Source: Talpa occidentalis (lineage: Eukaryota; Chordata; Mammalia; Eulipotyphla; Talpidae). From it: a stretch of DNA of 64,000 nucleotides. The DNA lies in NCBI RefSeq assembly GCF_014898055.3, contig NW_023601433.1, forward strand, positions 88,979,106-89,043,105, read 5' to 3'. The position numbers and the translations under genes were made by a program. Under the pieces are notes generated by a model. The model was not told where the DNA came from and did no database searches. It saw nothing but the letters and a program-made list of their open reading frames with translations. The number at the start of each line of letters is the position of its first letter. The first letter of the stretch is position 1. Below, one piece after another: positions 10,583-21,689 of the stretch.

Positions 10583-10890
10583 TATAAAATCTATTTTTTT
10601 TTAAAGATTTATTTATTTATTTATTTATGCAAGCACTGGGTACAGTCAGAAGCGCGGGAGGGCGAGAGAATTCACCAGAGCCAGAGCGGGGAGCAGAGCA
10701 GGCAGAAGGACCGAAGTACACTGCTGAGGGGAGCAGCGGGCGGCAGGAGAGGTCTGCGCGCCATGCGGGACCCTCCTCCGGTGGCCGGGGAGCAGCCGGG
10801 GATCGAACCGGCGCTGCAGAGGCTGCGGGCAGCTTCGCAACCCAGCGCTCAACCGCTGCGCCACCGGGGAGGCCCTATAAAATCTATTTT
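10583..10890 (-). mobile_element. full-length tRNA-derived SINE with perfect 15-bp target duplications
   Basis: The SINE lies on the minus strand at 10598-10875. Direct repeats 'tataaaatctatttt' flank it at 10583-10597 and 10876-10890. Read on the minus strand it starts 'gggcctccccggtggcgcag' and carries a canonical pol III B box GGTTCGATCC (10800-10809). It ends in AAATAAATAAATAAATCTTTAA with A-rich sequence. CpGs are well kept, which suggests a young, GC-rich subfamily member. The pre-insertion site reads TTTT/AAAA, the preferred LINE-1 endonuclease nick. It inserted next to the tail of an older SINE of the same family. Confidence 0.93.
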
Positions 10891-10930
10891 AAAAAGATTT
10901 ATTTATTTATGCATACAAGAGCTGGGGTGG
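10891..10930 (-). mobile_element. 3' fragment of an older SINE of the same family
   Basis: Directly beside the young SINE, 'aaaaagatttatttatttat' and then 'gcatacaagagctggggt' reproduce the reversed 3' tail of the same family (compare 57126-57165). The body is then lost. Only about 40 bp remain, so this is a 5'-truncated copy or a relic. Confidence 0.8.
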
Positions 10931-12060
10931 TCAACGTTCATGTCAATAGTTCCTTAAAGTTCCTCCCACAGTTGAAACTCATGGTGTCCTGCTTCTAACC
11001 GCTACCCTCCCCAGACATCAGCATAAGCACAGGAACCCGGCAGCCCAGGATGTTTCGCTTAACATAAATAATAAGAGCTGGGACACCCAGAAAATGACCA
11101 GGAGAGTTTGGGTTGGTTCCTGTGGATGCTTATTTTGTGTTATTACTGCTAAGTCCTGAGCAGTAATAGAATTTCTAGCGAGTTCTTCATGAAGCTCACT
11201 TCCCAGATCTCATTCATTTTCTCTCCTGTTGCCTAATTTTCGCAGAAATATTTACATTTTTTCTGCATGCATGAGCCTGGTATTTGAATTTCATTAAATT
11301 GGATTTTTTGTCCCCCTCGGTCTTCTTTCTTCTTAACCCAAGTATTTTTGTGTATCTGACAATGGCTCAGACAATATTAACCTGGGTGGGAATTCACTCA
11401 AAGATTATTTTGTTGTTGTTGTTGTTATAATTTATTCTGACTGCACGTACAGTGTAGGAATTCATCCAATGTTATTTATTTTCTATCGCACCTTGCTTTT
11501 TAGCCACCATATTCTGCAAACTACCAGACCATTCCAAACCACCGCACACACCAGCTGCAGCTCCCCGCCAAGGATACATGGAAGGGATTGACTGGATTTC
11601 TTGGCCCATTTGTGGTATTTTTTCTGCTACAGTCCAGTGTGCGCTGATGCCGATATTTCCTTTGTAGCTCTGCGATGCTAGAATTTCTCACACTAGTTGG
11701 CTATCATTTCAAATCCAGAACTGTTTCCATTTATATCTTCCACCGCATATTGTATTTACAGGCGCAACATTATATATTTTCCCTACACAACCATTTTATC
11801 CTCATTTTCCACCCATGTGTGATGCAAAGTACTTGGATTTTCTCCCATAGGGAGTGTGTTTTAGACTCTTCTGTCTTATCCACTAGGAAATAAACGACTT
11901 CTGGATTGTTCTGCAAGGCATGCTGCCTGAGCAGAAGGAAGCCAGCACTTGGGAACACAGACTCGCCTGTAAACTCTTCGTGGTATCCGGCAAGGCTGCG
12001 GGTAAAATACAGGCACCTTGTTCCGTCTGAGTGTCACGTGAAGAGTGACGGCTTCTGAGA
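10931..12060. other. AT-rich non-coding DNA, no gene
   Basis: A long AT-rich tract that includes '(gtt)n' at about 11411-11427. The part 11140-11320, with 'cctaattttcgcag' and 'aatttcattaaattgg', resembles a conserved element. The part 11430-11890 resembles a degraded LINE, but I cannot align it securely. Frames here are short (up to 72 codons). Confidence 0.35.
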
Positions 12061-14086
12061 GGGTGAGTATATCCCATCCAGTGTCTGGGATGCACTTTTA
12101 CTAAAGTTATTCGCTGTGGAAGAGAAATTCAAGCCCTCCTGTGTTTTATCTGCTAACCCTGAGGCTCCAGCATCCCCGAGAGCCCCCGACGTGTGTTCCT
12201 CATTCCTCTGCCTTCCGTGTGCGGTTCTCCCACTGAGGACGAGATTTCTCTGGAGGGTGTGGGGATCTGAAATGGCTTCCACAGCAGAGACCTGGGTGCT
12301 TCCCGAGGCTTCAGTGCGCTGATGTCTGACTATCGAGCAGGGTGAGGACTCTGCCCTTGAGGGGTGCCAGGGGGTCGCTGGTGAACTGGACATCGGCGGC
12401 AGCCCTGGTGGTCCCCGTGTCCAGCATCTGCCAACAGCAGGCCCTCGCCTCCGCAGAGGTCTCTTGGCTTCTCCAGTGAGAGAGACAGTTTTGCTGGTGC
12501 TTTTACTTTAAATAAGAACTGTGCTTAGCATGTGAGACAATTTCAAGATGACACAGCCTGCAGGGTCACGCGGGGTCCAGGTGCAGCAGCCATGCAGGGT
12601 CCAGGTGAGGGGGGGCGGGAGGGGGGAGGCAGGCCCTAGACCCTCCTGAAGGCCCCCTGCTCCCCACCCATACTTCTATTTTTCTTGAGTTAAAAGAAAA
12701 AGAAAGGAGGCCTGGAGCCAGTGTCTCTTTAATATTTACTTTCTTTTCAAAGCGAAGCCAAAAGGCATTTCACGTCAGAGACACATCCTTCAGGCTTTGG
12801 GACGAAATTTTGATAAATTTTATTCCTCTTTTTTCACATTAACGGAAAATGTCACCTCTGTCTGTTAATCTCCAGTGCAAACCTAACATTTTAGCTTCAT
12901 ATTTCCCAGGCTTGCACACCCCAGTTTTTAAATTCCATTCAGCTCCCATTAGGACCGGCGTGGGGCTGGGCTCGGCACCCGTGCTCTGCGCGAACAGGCC
13001 GCTGCGGACCCAGAGCCCCACTCACGGAGCCCCCCTCTTGAGCATGAGGAGCCGTCCCTGCATCTGCTGGCTCCCCAAGGGCGAGCTCTCACGCTCAGTG
13101 TTCTCAAAGTCGGTCCTGGCTGGGCAGCCACCCCTCTTATTGCCTTGCGCTCAGGACAGATGGGGAGACCCGGAATCCAGGGTGACCACGGGCAGACGCG
13201 GCCCAAGAGGCTTCCAGGCACACAGCACCCCGGGGAAGGTGCACCCCAAACCTGGGGGTTTTCTGAACGGATTACATGGCTTTCTTGCCGAAAATAAACC
13301 AGAACAAGGGATTCGGGAACACACCTGGAGATTTGAGACCAGTTTCCCGGCACCTGTCTGCGGTTGCAGGAGCCGCTCTCCTCACTGATCCGAGCAGGTG
13401 TCGGGGAGCGCCGTGCTGCCCAGGAATGCCTGGACCCCATTGTCAGTGTTTTTGCAAGCGGTTCCTCTTTTTAGGGACTGTGTGTAGAATCGTGCTTCTT
13501 GCCGGGCGTTTGTGTCACTGTGTTCATTCGACTCAAAGCCCGAGGTGTTCCGGGAGCCAGTGGTGCGCTCCGGGGCCGCTGACTCGCCGGGTCTGTTTCC
13601 GGGGCTGGCTGCGCGGACGTTTCAACCTGTTGAATAACTGAATGAAGGTCTTGGGCTGTCGTGTCTCTCTATCAGAGGCCACAGCTTGGCCCAATGGCCC
13701 ATCCCTGCAGCCCCGTCCCTGGTTCTAGTACCTGCTCTCACCTTTACCTGTGAGCCCCGGGAGACAGACAAGCTCTTGCCCCACGAGTCCTGCCACCTTC
13801 TCTATCTATTTGGCGTGTTACACACGGCTCCTGCCTCTTCCAGCCTTTGTCCACTTACCCGTCTGTGTCCTCCTGGAGCCTCCCTGATGACACCCGGGGC
13901 CGCATCTCCCCCTCCTGTGTTTCTCTCATACCGGCGCCTTCAAGGCTCCAGGCAGCTCCAGGCCAGCCCTGCGGGGCGGGGACACTCAGGCTCGTGGTGG
14001 GCAGCTCCGGTTTATTGTAGGAAGACCCCGAACCCTCCTGCTGAGGTTCTCCCGGCTTCTGAAGCAGCTTTTGCTTGCTTTTCATT
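12061..14086. other. GC-rich unique DNA
   Basis: No gene recognised. A near-repeat 'gggtccaggtg' occurs at about 12571 and 12598. An AT-richer piece at 12680-12910 precedes GC-rich DNA. 'cctgttgaataactgaatgaa' around 13627 recalls the terminus of L2 elements but is too short to call alone. Frames of up to 203 codons lack domains. Confidence 0.4.
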
Positions 14087-14101
14087 AAAAAAAAAAAAAA
14101 A
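14087..14101. repeat. poly-A run of 15
   Basis: Fifteen A bases follow 'cttttcatt'. No element body with matching target duplications is recognised upstream, so I do not call a retrocopy. Confidence 0.9.
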
Positions 14102-14945
14102 TGTCAGGCATCCTTGCTTCTTTCCAGTGTCCAAACCCCCCACTCCCCACCCCCACAGGTGTGGGCCTCAAGCTGCGTTTCCAGTCAGCTTTGAAGTGAA
14201 CAGGCTGCTGGCCAGTCCTCGCGTGGCTGGCGGACGCCAGGGCGTCTTCAAGATCTGGGGTCACAGGCGGCCGGGCAGGCACCCGCAGGAGTGGTGAAGC
14301 CAGTGGAGGTGGTGTGGGAAGCCATTTTAACCCGAGGCATTCTCTCCTCCTCTGTACTGATGAAGTATCCCGAACAAAACCCGCTGCTTAGACGGACGAC
14401 GTCGGAGCTCGCCTGCTGGGAAGGGACGCGGCCCGGGGCGTGAGGCACTGTTCTCACTGACAGCCCGTGATCGTGAGATGACATATTTCAGTTAAGTAAC
14501 TGCACATGCTTTTTGGCTCACACAGTGGAGATCCACAAAGGCACCGCGAAGAATCATTCACACCCCTTCTTTGTCTCTTTCTGTTGCATCCAAAACCCTG
14601 GAACTCCCCACGGCAGGTGCCGGTCGCCGTGATCTCCTGCCGCCTGCCGATGGCTGCCGCCGCGCTCCTGGGGCCCGGCCAGGGCCCGCAGCTGGGCCGC
14701 TCGGTGCACCGTGCGCGCTGGAATTAAATGTGAGAACCACGTTCAAAGTCTCGCACCAGCTCCGGGGGCCCGAGCGTGGCTTTCGTTCCCACGGAGGCAA
14801 CGGGCTGGGCTTGGCGCTGAGTAAACGCGCTGGCGCTGTCCCTCCCGCTGGAAATCAAAACTTGGACCCAGGACGGGTGTGCTTTGTGGGGTTTGCCTAA
14901 GGAGCCCCCCGCCTGCCCCTGGGCTGCAGGATGAATCTCCGTTGC
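14102..14945. other. GC-rich unique DNA with CpG-rich patch
   Basis: CpG clusters at about 14620-14850, for example 'gccgccgcgctcc' near 14655. Opposed overlapping frames of 80-109 codons have no known motif. It could be a small CpG island. Confidence 0.35.
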
Positions 14946-15150
14946 TGTTTCTCAGGAGGGAAGAGGATTTACCGAGCCAGCCAAGATTTGAATTGCTTGC
15001 AATCAGGTTTTAGTGCTAATTCGAATATTTGAAAATTTGCTCGGGTGTGACACAGAAAGGCCTTTTGTTCCCGCTGGGAAGGGGAGAAATATTTGCTTGT
15101 GAGCAGAGGGGTCGGGCAGGATATTGGGAAAATGCAAATCGGTGCTCCCC
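14946..15150. other. AT-rich island, candidate conserved non-coding element
   Basis: An AT-rich block between GC-rich flanks, with 'gtgctaattcgaatatttg' near 15012 and an octamer-type ATGCAAAT site at 15132-15139. No repeat family is recognised. The enhancer-like interpretation is from composition and motifs only. Confidence 0.35.
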
Positions 15151-15880
15151 AAGCCACGGCCTTCTGTCCTCACCAGCCTTCACCCCCTCGGTCACACGCC
15201 CATGTCCAGCTCAAGACGTTCTGGGGGGCCCCCCTCATGCCCAGACTGTGACTTTCTGGGGTCTCCGCCTGGTCAGCCACTCAGCGCGCCCGCACCCATC
15301 TCCTCGCTCAAGGATGATTTCCTCCTCCACGCCGAGGCCCAGCCGGTCCCGCCAGCACGCGCTGCTCCCGACATCTGAGCAGGCGGATTTACTTGGTCGT
15401 TTAGTGTCAGGCCCCCTGGAATCCCAGGACCCAGCTCTCCCGGGCTCAGAGCGGCTGGGCCGGGAAGCGCTCGGATGAACACCCCCACTGATTTCAGATC
15501 CCACGATGAGCTCAGGGCTCTGCCGCCTTGTGAGAGAAAAGCAATAAAACAAGATGTGGGAATCCTATCACCCCAAGCTTCTCCGAGTCAGGATCCCCCT
15601 TTTTTTGGTCTTCTCTGCCTCATCATTTTTCATCCTCACTCCTCATCAGCTTGCGATCTCAGGGGGCAGCTGGGAGTGGGGGCTGGTTGGATTCGCTGTG
15701 ACAGAGGATTCCACCCGCTTTGGGTTTGGGGATCTCCCTCGGGGTTGGTGGGGGTCGGGACAGGAGGGGAGCACCCAGACCTCTAGCTCCCTGAATTGCT
15801 CTCTCTGGAACCCCTTCTTCCCTGAGACCTGAAACCCGGGCCGGCAGCCCTGGGAAGACCTGCCAGAGTAACAGGCAGTC
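15151..15880. other. GC-rich unique DNA
   Basis: Nothing recognisable apart from a short T run at 15600-15606. Overlapping frames on both strands are uninformative. Confidence 0.45.
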
Positions 15881-15940
15881 GGGGCCAAACCCTCCTCTGG
15901 GGTGAGAGTAGGGGCCAAACCCTCCCCTGGGGCAAGACTC
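15881..15940. repeat. two tandem copies of a 30-bp unit
   Basis: The unit starts 'ggggccaaaccctc' at 15881 and again at 15911. The first 20 bases differ at one site and the rest is diverged. A small minisatellite seed. Confidence 0.8.
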
Positions 15941-16131
15941 CCTGGGGCCTCTGACCTTCATCCCTGTCCTGGCTCCAGTCCCCCGAGTTCAGATCTCAAA
16001 CATAACCCAGCGTCTTCCGTCCGGGCTCCTACCTCCTCCCACACCAAGGCCAGGTGGAACCAGTTCAGATAAGCAGAAAACAGCTGCCTGCGCCCCCCGG
16101 GCGGAGCCGAGAAAGTTGGATGAGAGACATG

Positions 16132-16299
16132 TGGGGGGGGGAGTTCAGGGAGTCTGGGAGTGGGGTGGTGGGGGGCTGGGAGAGCAAGGGGTGGGGTGTG
16201 GGGAGGCGGGAGGGTGGGGGAAGATTGAGGGGTGGGTTGAGATGGGGAGTGGGGAGGCGGGCAGGGCGAAGGTGGGGTGGGGAGTGGGGGCTGGGGATG
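16132..16299 (+). repeat. G-rich tract, quadruplex-prone minisatellite-like
   Basis: About 170 bp of plus-strand G runs of 3-9 separated by A, T or short spacers, with loose repeats of 'gtggggaggcggg' near 16198 and 16249. Many sets of four G-runs lie within 30 bp, which is permissive for G-quadruplexes. The opposite strand reads as a Pro-rich fake peptide. Confidence 0.8.
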
Positions 16300-16575
16300 T
16301 GAGCAGGAGCCTCGCCACCTCTGGGCGCCTTCCCCATGCAGGGGACGGGGCAGTGGGGGGGGTTGTCGTTGACCACAGCGGCTCTCAGTGGGGAGGCCGA
16401 CGGCTCCAAGCATGGTTCTCAATGGGCTGCAGGGCCCGGGCCCCCAGACTCATTCATCACCCGCAGCGGCAGCAAGAGCAAGCTGCCCCCACTTTTCTCA
16501 CGTCATTCCCTCAGGTGCGCACGGCAGAACTTTCCGGAAGCTGCTCATGTTATCGCATCTGACTGAAAGCAGAAA
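16300..16575. other. GC-rich unique DNA
   Basis: No gene or repeat recognised between the G-rich tract and the SINE fragment. Confidence 0.4.
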
Positions 16576-16714
16576 ATACCAGGAGTATTTCAGTCTGTCT
16601 GCCTGTTCTGCTCCCCACTCTGTCTCTGGTGAATCCTCTCACCCCCCACACCTCTGGCCTGTACCCCAGCTCTTGTAGGCATAAATAAATAAATCTTAAA
16701 AAATATACCAGGAG
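16576..16714 (+). mobile_element. 5'-truncated SINE with 10-bp target duplications
   Basis: The body, 16586-16704, holds only the 3' part of the family: 'ttctgctccccactctgtct', 'ggtgaatcctctcacc', 'tgtaccccagctcttgtagg' and an AAATAAATAAATCTTAAA tail. It is flanked by 'ataccaggag' at 16576-16585 and 16705-16714. The intact duplications show that the copy was inserted already truncated. It has no B box and cannot be transcribed by pol III on its own. Confidence 0.85.
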
Positions 16715-16749
16715 GATCCGCTTCTTCTGGGCAGTCCCCCAGACCAGGC

Positions 16750-16910
16750 CGTGCCTGTCACCAAATTTTTTTTGGTCGGGGAAACTGGTTATTGTTCATC
16801 AGAATGTTACTTGTGCTAATATATCCTGGGCTTATTACTGTTGTTTTTAACAAGCAATTTATTTGAATTTCTCAAAAAAAAGTAATAGCTGCTGACTTTG
16901 GAGATGGGCC
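16750..16910. other. AT-rich island
   Basis: An AT-rich stretch with 'gtgctaatatatcc', 'gcaatttatttgaattt' and 'aaaagtaatagctgctgac'. No repeat is named. It may be a conserved non-coding element or old repeat. Confidence 0.25.
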
Positions 16911-17920
16911 TCCACGGAGGCCCTGGGATCCGCCGTGTCTGAGCTCTAGCGGGTGCTGGCGCCGCACCTCGGAGCAGCCGCCTCTGGCAGGCCTGTTCTG
17001 GCCTGGAAACGGGGGAGCTGGTGCTGAAGGCGGTGCTCACGTGCCAGTGCCTGTGACTGTGAATTCTGAGTTCTAGATGTGTCTGACCAGGGTCCAGCTG
17101 GGCCCTGGGAGAGGTGGGGACGCCCCGTCTGAGAAGTGGTCTGGGCACCGCCAGGGCTCCTGATGCCACTGCCCCCGCAGAGTCCCCTCAGCCTTCCTGG
17201 CCTGGATGTGCAGCCCTGGGCAGTGTCAGAAGTTTCAGCTGGTCCACGTGTGCCCCTTGGTGCCCACTTGCCCGTTCCAGAGCACAGGGAGGGCCTTCGA
17301 GATGAGACTGGGTGGGCATCCCCAGGCTTCCAGCATAGGTGCAAGAACTCGATTTTGGTTCGATTTTGGTGGCTTCATGCTTTAGACACAAGGCCGAGAG
17401 GAGCCAGACCCCACCTCACAGCAGGACGTGGTTGCACAGCCCGAACCTGGGGTGTCAGGCCCAGCTCTTCTGTCCCCAGCAGGGCACACACCGCCCTGGC
17501 AGGCTTTGCTGCCCAAATCCAAACTGCAGACCACATTGCAGCCACTCGATTCTACTTAGTAGCCATCTGTACGCAAATTTCACACATAGCGAAATGTGTC
17601 AGAAATGCTCTTGCAACCAGCGAGAACTCATGCACTCTAATATTTGCACTCAAGTACAAAACAGCACCCCAAACCGGCAGCCTGTGTGTGTGCACGCCTC
17701 AGGAAAAGCCAGCTCATCCTTAATTTCTCCAAGAAACTCAGTCTCAGATCCTGAATCTGTGATCACGCGAGCCTGGTTAAAAACACAGCGGCCACTCAAA
17801 GGGAGGTAGGCAGGGGAGGTCCAGCAGGGACACACGCCTGCCTGGCCTTATTCAGAGCCTGTCCACCACGGGGTGGCGTGTGGGCCCAGAGACCCTGCCG
17901 GTGACAGTAAATCGGGCTGC
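16911..17920. other. GC-rich unique DNA
   Basis: It includes a perfect 11-bp tandem duplication, 'tcgattttggt' twice, at 17349-17370. Frames of up to 195 codons have no recognisable protein content. Confidence 0.4.
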
Positions 17921-18110
17921 CTGGGCAGAGGACAGATATTTTTGGAGCTAATTATAGTTAGTTGGGCAGCGCGAAACATGGCTGTGTGCTTTTTTTATTC
18001 CAAAGAGAGTGAGCGGACTCGAGGAAATCAGAAGATCGGCCTTGGAGTGTGTGTCTGTCAATGAACGACATCATTAATGAGTTACATAATTAGTAACGTA
18101 ACCCATGTCA
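17921..18110. other. AT-rich island, candidate conserved non-coding element
   Basis: Contains 'gagctaattatagttag' near 17943 and 'catcattaatgagttacata' near 18069 followed by 'attagtaacgtaac'. These are clustered TAATTA/ATTA-type homeodomain sites and a TTACATAA-like bZIP site. No repeat match. Call by composition and motif density. Confidence 0.38.
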
Positions 18111-19370
18111 GGGGGTGAAGGGGCAGAGAGGGCTGCGACTCCTTTTAAGAAGCCGCACCAGGCTGGAGGCTCTCCTGGCCGCTCATCCGAAGCAAGAGAA
18201 AGTGCTCGATGCACTTTGCATGAGCCCAGCACGCATGGACTGTGCGTTTCCTTCTTCGCCCTCCTGCACATGTGAACGGGCTGAATGGCTTTAGAATACA
18301 CTGCACGTTGGGGGGCATCTAGCCCCTTTGAACTGCAGGGGAGCATCCCAGTGGGGGTGCCTCAGCCTGGTAGCTCTGAGTGTCCTCGCTAGGAATGCCT
18401 GGATGGCCAGGAACAGAATACCCAGTCGCTGCTCAGCCCCCCACCTCTCTCCAGCCACACTGGTCAGCTCTGATGTGCCTGCGTGGCCGGGACGGCTGCA
18501 TCTTGTCCAGCATCACTGGCCTCACGGTTAAGGTGGGACATACCTTGGCAGGTGGAGGGGGTGGGGCAGGGTGTTTGTCTCATATATCAGGAAAGCCAAG
18601 ACGCCCCAGCAGCCCTGAGCAGGTACCTGGTTCTGTCTCGGTGGTCAGAGCTGTCTCAGCAGGTGCCGTGAAAAATGAGCATCAGCCTTCCCTGCTGCCG
18701 CTGGGGCCCACTTGCTGGGGAATTACACACGGGGAAGCGAGGGCGGGGCTGGCTGCAGGTGCCTGGGGTGGAGACTCCCATGGCTCCCTGGTGTTGGAGA
18801 ATGTTGGGGGACGTGGTTCCAAGTGACCAGCGCAGGGGCCAGTGACATGAGGTGCTGAGCTGCGTGGAAGCATCCCCAGAGTCTCTAAGGAGGGACTCCT
18901 GAAATGAGTGTGAGAAGATGAGTGAGTCTCAGGAACGGGGGAGTGAGCTCGAGCACAGCTTTTTGTCCACTTCTGGGCAGCCGAGGCCATGGCGGATGGG
19001 CCCGGGGTCTATTTGCGCCTGGAATGTCGGTGTCTCCACGGTGCAGTGTGGTCCCTCATTCGCCCTGGGGGGTGGCAGGGAGGGGAGTGCAGAGGCTAAG
19101 ACGTGGCAGAGGTCACTGTGCCCAGTGATGACCGTCTGAGATGCCCTTAAATCGACAGAGACCCGCCCAGCATCAGGGGCTGCGATGCTGCCTGGCACGG
19201 GGCCTGGCACTCGTGCGGGGCTCTGTGATCGCCCTGACCTGCCCACGCCGCTTCCAGGGTAAAACGCCATTTCAGTGTGTCCAGACCGCGCCCGTGTTTG
19301 TGCCGCGGCTCCCAGCATCGCCTCCTCTTGCTCTCCCTCTCCGGTGCCGCGCAGCCGAGCCCCCACGTGG
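18111..19370. other. GC-rich unique DNA
   Basis: No gene, RNA or repeat recognised. Open frames on both strands are short to moderate and lack motifs. Confidence 0.45.
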
Positions 19371-19660
19371 CCAGAATATATTGCTCATCACACTGAGTCC
19401 AGACGAGAACGCAATGTTAGCCGCCGCCCCAGAGCGGCAGCGGCCTCCGGGGTATAATGTAATTATTCATTTGCTTAATAACACAGACACACGCGGCTTA
19501 ATTACAGTATTTCCCTGTGAAAAGGAATTGTAGTGGTTTCCACATCAGAGTATCTCATGAATGACATTCGCTGGCTGTTCCTGGCAATATTCGGAAATGC
19601 TCTTTTGTTTTAAATCATTTTCTAAACCGCGAGTGTCATTTGCAGGAGAGGAACATTGCA
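19371..19660. other. AT-rich island, candidate conserved non-coding element
   Basis: 'aatgtaattattcatttgc' near 19455, 'gcggcttaattacagtattt' near 19493 and 'tttaaatcatttt' near 19609 give several homeodomain-type cores. Sharp GC-rich flanks with scattered CpGs lie on both sides. No repeat family is recognised. Confidence 0.38.
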
Positions 19661-20085
19661 GGGGAGGGCGCAGGGTGGGATTCAGAAAATCCTCGGGGTT
19701 AATTCCTCCCCGGGTTGAGAGGCTTGACGGTGTGAAAAGATGCAGTTTTGCCTTCCGTGCCTCCCCATCACCGACATTCACGGTGCGACAAGTGTCAAGA
19801 GTCTGAACGGGAGGCGTCTTCCCCGACGGGCCCTGGAATGTTAACGCTGAGTGTCTTGGCGCTGCCCAGGCCCCTGTGGCCCTGGGCACTGCCCTTGGCG
19901 TGCCTGGGCCGTCACCTCCCCGGTGCTGTCGCTGGCTTCCACCACCAATGCCACCCGTCTTTCCCGGGGCCGCAGGCTTCCCCTCCAGCCACAGGGTTGC
20001 AGCAGCAAAGGGGTCTGTCGGGGGAGGGCTGCTGATTTCCAGGACCCCACATTCTGGGAGACAAAGCAGACGATAAGCTCGTAAC
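19661..20085. other. GC-rich unique DNA
   Basis: No supported feature. Opposed frames of 60-100 codons overlap throughout. Confidence 0.4.
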
Positions 20086-20360
20086 TGAACACACCCCTGG
20101 GATAGTTGGAGCGAGATACGATTTTATTAGGCAAATGAAATTGGGTCATTTAATTGAGAAACACTTGGGAGTTTCTTCTACAAGGAAGAAGCCAAGGGAA
20201 ACATCTTGAGGATGCACATTAGCAGATATGTGAGGAATGAGGAGCCAGCTTTAGACATCTTGGAGGAACATTCCAGAAGGAGGGAATAGCTAAAGCAGAG
20301 CCTGGAGTAGAAACGCATTAATCTCTTAAAGGGACACCGAACAATAAAATCTGAGGGTTT
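20086..20360 (-). repeat. AT-rich block with probable reversed L2 relic
   Basis: The right part, about 20225-20310 ('ggaggaacattccagaagga', then 'gggaatagctaaagcagagc'), resembles the reversed L2 3' region. The left part, 20100-20165, with 'gattttattaggcaaatgaa' and 'catttaattgagaaac', looks unique and island-like. Boundaries are uncertain. Confidence 0.35.
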
Positions 20361-21651
20361 CTGCACGAGGCATTTCACACCGTGTGTCTCGGGAGCGAGT
20401 GGACCCTGGACCTTCCATACGCACCTTGTCCTCACGCAGGCACAGCTTCTCCTCCAACAACTTCCCTTCTAATCACGCCCGTGTGTGCACACGCACGTGT
20501 GGTTCTGGGTTTTTTCCAAGCCTCGTGTCTGTTTGCTTCATTCTCTATCTGGCAACACGCCACCCTCTTAGTTACCACGTGACCAGTGGATAGAAGAAAA
20601 GCAAGAAGGTCCTCCCAGCGCTACCCGCTGTGGTGGAGGGACCGGGAGCTTTGTGGGGGACAGCTGAGCAGGTCGAGCCTGCACCCCCAATCTTAACATT
20701 GTGAGCCAATAGACCCTCAAAAAGAAAAAACCTAAAATTCTTCCAGTGGAATCTTTTTGTGTGCTCCCATTTCTTACTTTCCTGCAGTAACTGGGAACGG
20801 CCAAGAAAGTGGATGAGGTTGTGGGGCAAATTAGTTGTGGTCAGTCCTGGCTGGGGACTTCAGGGCCTTTGCCCACCAAGAAGTCCTTCCTGCTTGCTCG
20901 TTGCTCTGGGAAACTGTGGCGGTGCCCCAGGACCCCCTGGCCAGACCACCAGTCCCGCAAGCCAGAGCTCACCTGGTCTTCAGAAGATTCCAGAAGAGTG
21001 TGTGGAACACCGTGTGCAGGTCAGAAAGGACGCCCTGATCAGCCCCTGTCCACCTGCTGGTCTCCCAGCCGGGAAGCTTATTGGCTGCTTGATTGATGCA
21101 CCTCCCTCCCTCTCCCGCCCCCCGCCGCACGCTCACTGCAGCGCCTCTTCCCGGCAGGTCTGCTGTGCGCCTACTGTCAACCTTAACAGCGCGCCCTGCA
21201 AGGCCGCAGGGCACCCTCACTCTAGATGCAGGAGCTGGTGCAGCTGCCCACTCTGCCCTCCGCCTGTCCTTGCGTCAGGGGTGGGGTCCTGGAAATGCCC
21301 GGGCAGGGCCCAGCCAGCTCCAAGGCTCCCCGGCTCGTGGGCACGCAAGGTCGCCATGTCTGCCATTGGCCCCTCAACCTTCCCTCCTCCTGCTACCCGT
21401 CACCGAGGGGTGGGGTGGCGGGGTGCGAGGGGAAGGCCGCAGGGCAGGCGTGAGCTGGAGGAAGGGTCCAGGGCAGCGGTCCAGAGGGACGGCCCAGATG
21501 ACCATCACATCCCCTTGGTTACTCAGCCTTCTCCTGGCTGGAGAGCTCTCCTCCGCCTGCCGCTCTCGGTCTGTTTCCTGCCGGCCGACCCACCGTCTAG
21601 CACCTCTGTCTATCACGCTACCACCCACTACCTACCTGTCCTCTCTCTCTT

Positions 21652-21654
<3 letters not shown>
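20361..21654. other. GC-rich unique DNA
   Basis: No gene recognised. The plus-strand frame of 329 codons across 20759-21748 runs into the TC repeat and carries no domain, and opposed frames overlap it. 'gtgagccaatagaccctc' near 20700 could be an LTR relic, but this is unproven. Confidence 0.4.

Positions 21655-21684
<30 letters not shown>
21655..21684. repeat. (TC)15 microsatellite
   Basis: A pure TC run of 30 bp inside a broader CT-rich stretch that begins near 21640. Confidence 0.95.

Positions 21685-21689
<5 letters not shown>

Noticed and set aside
10800..10809. tRNA gene
   Set aside because: The B box belongs to a tRNA-derived SINE. There is no cloverleaf or anticodon arm of a functional tRNA.
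14087..14101. Poly-A tail of a processed pseudogene
   Set aside because: No recognisable gene copy upstream and no target-site duplications.
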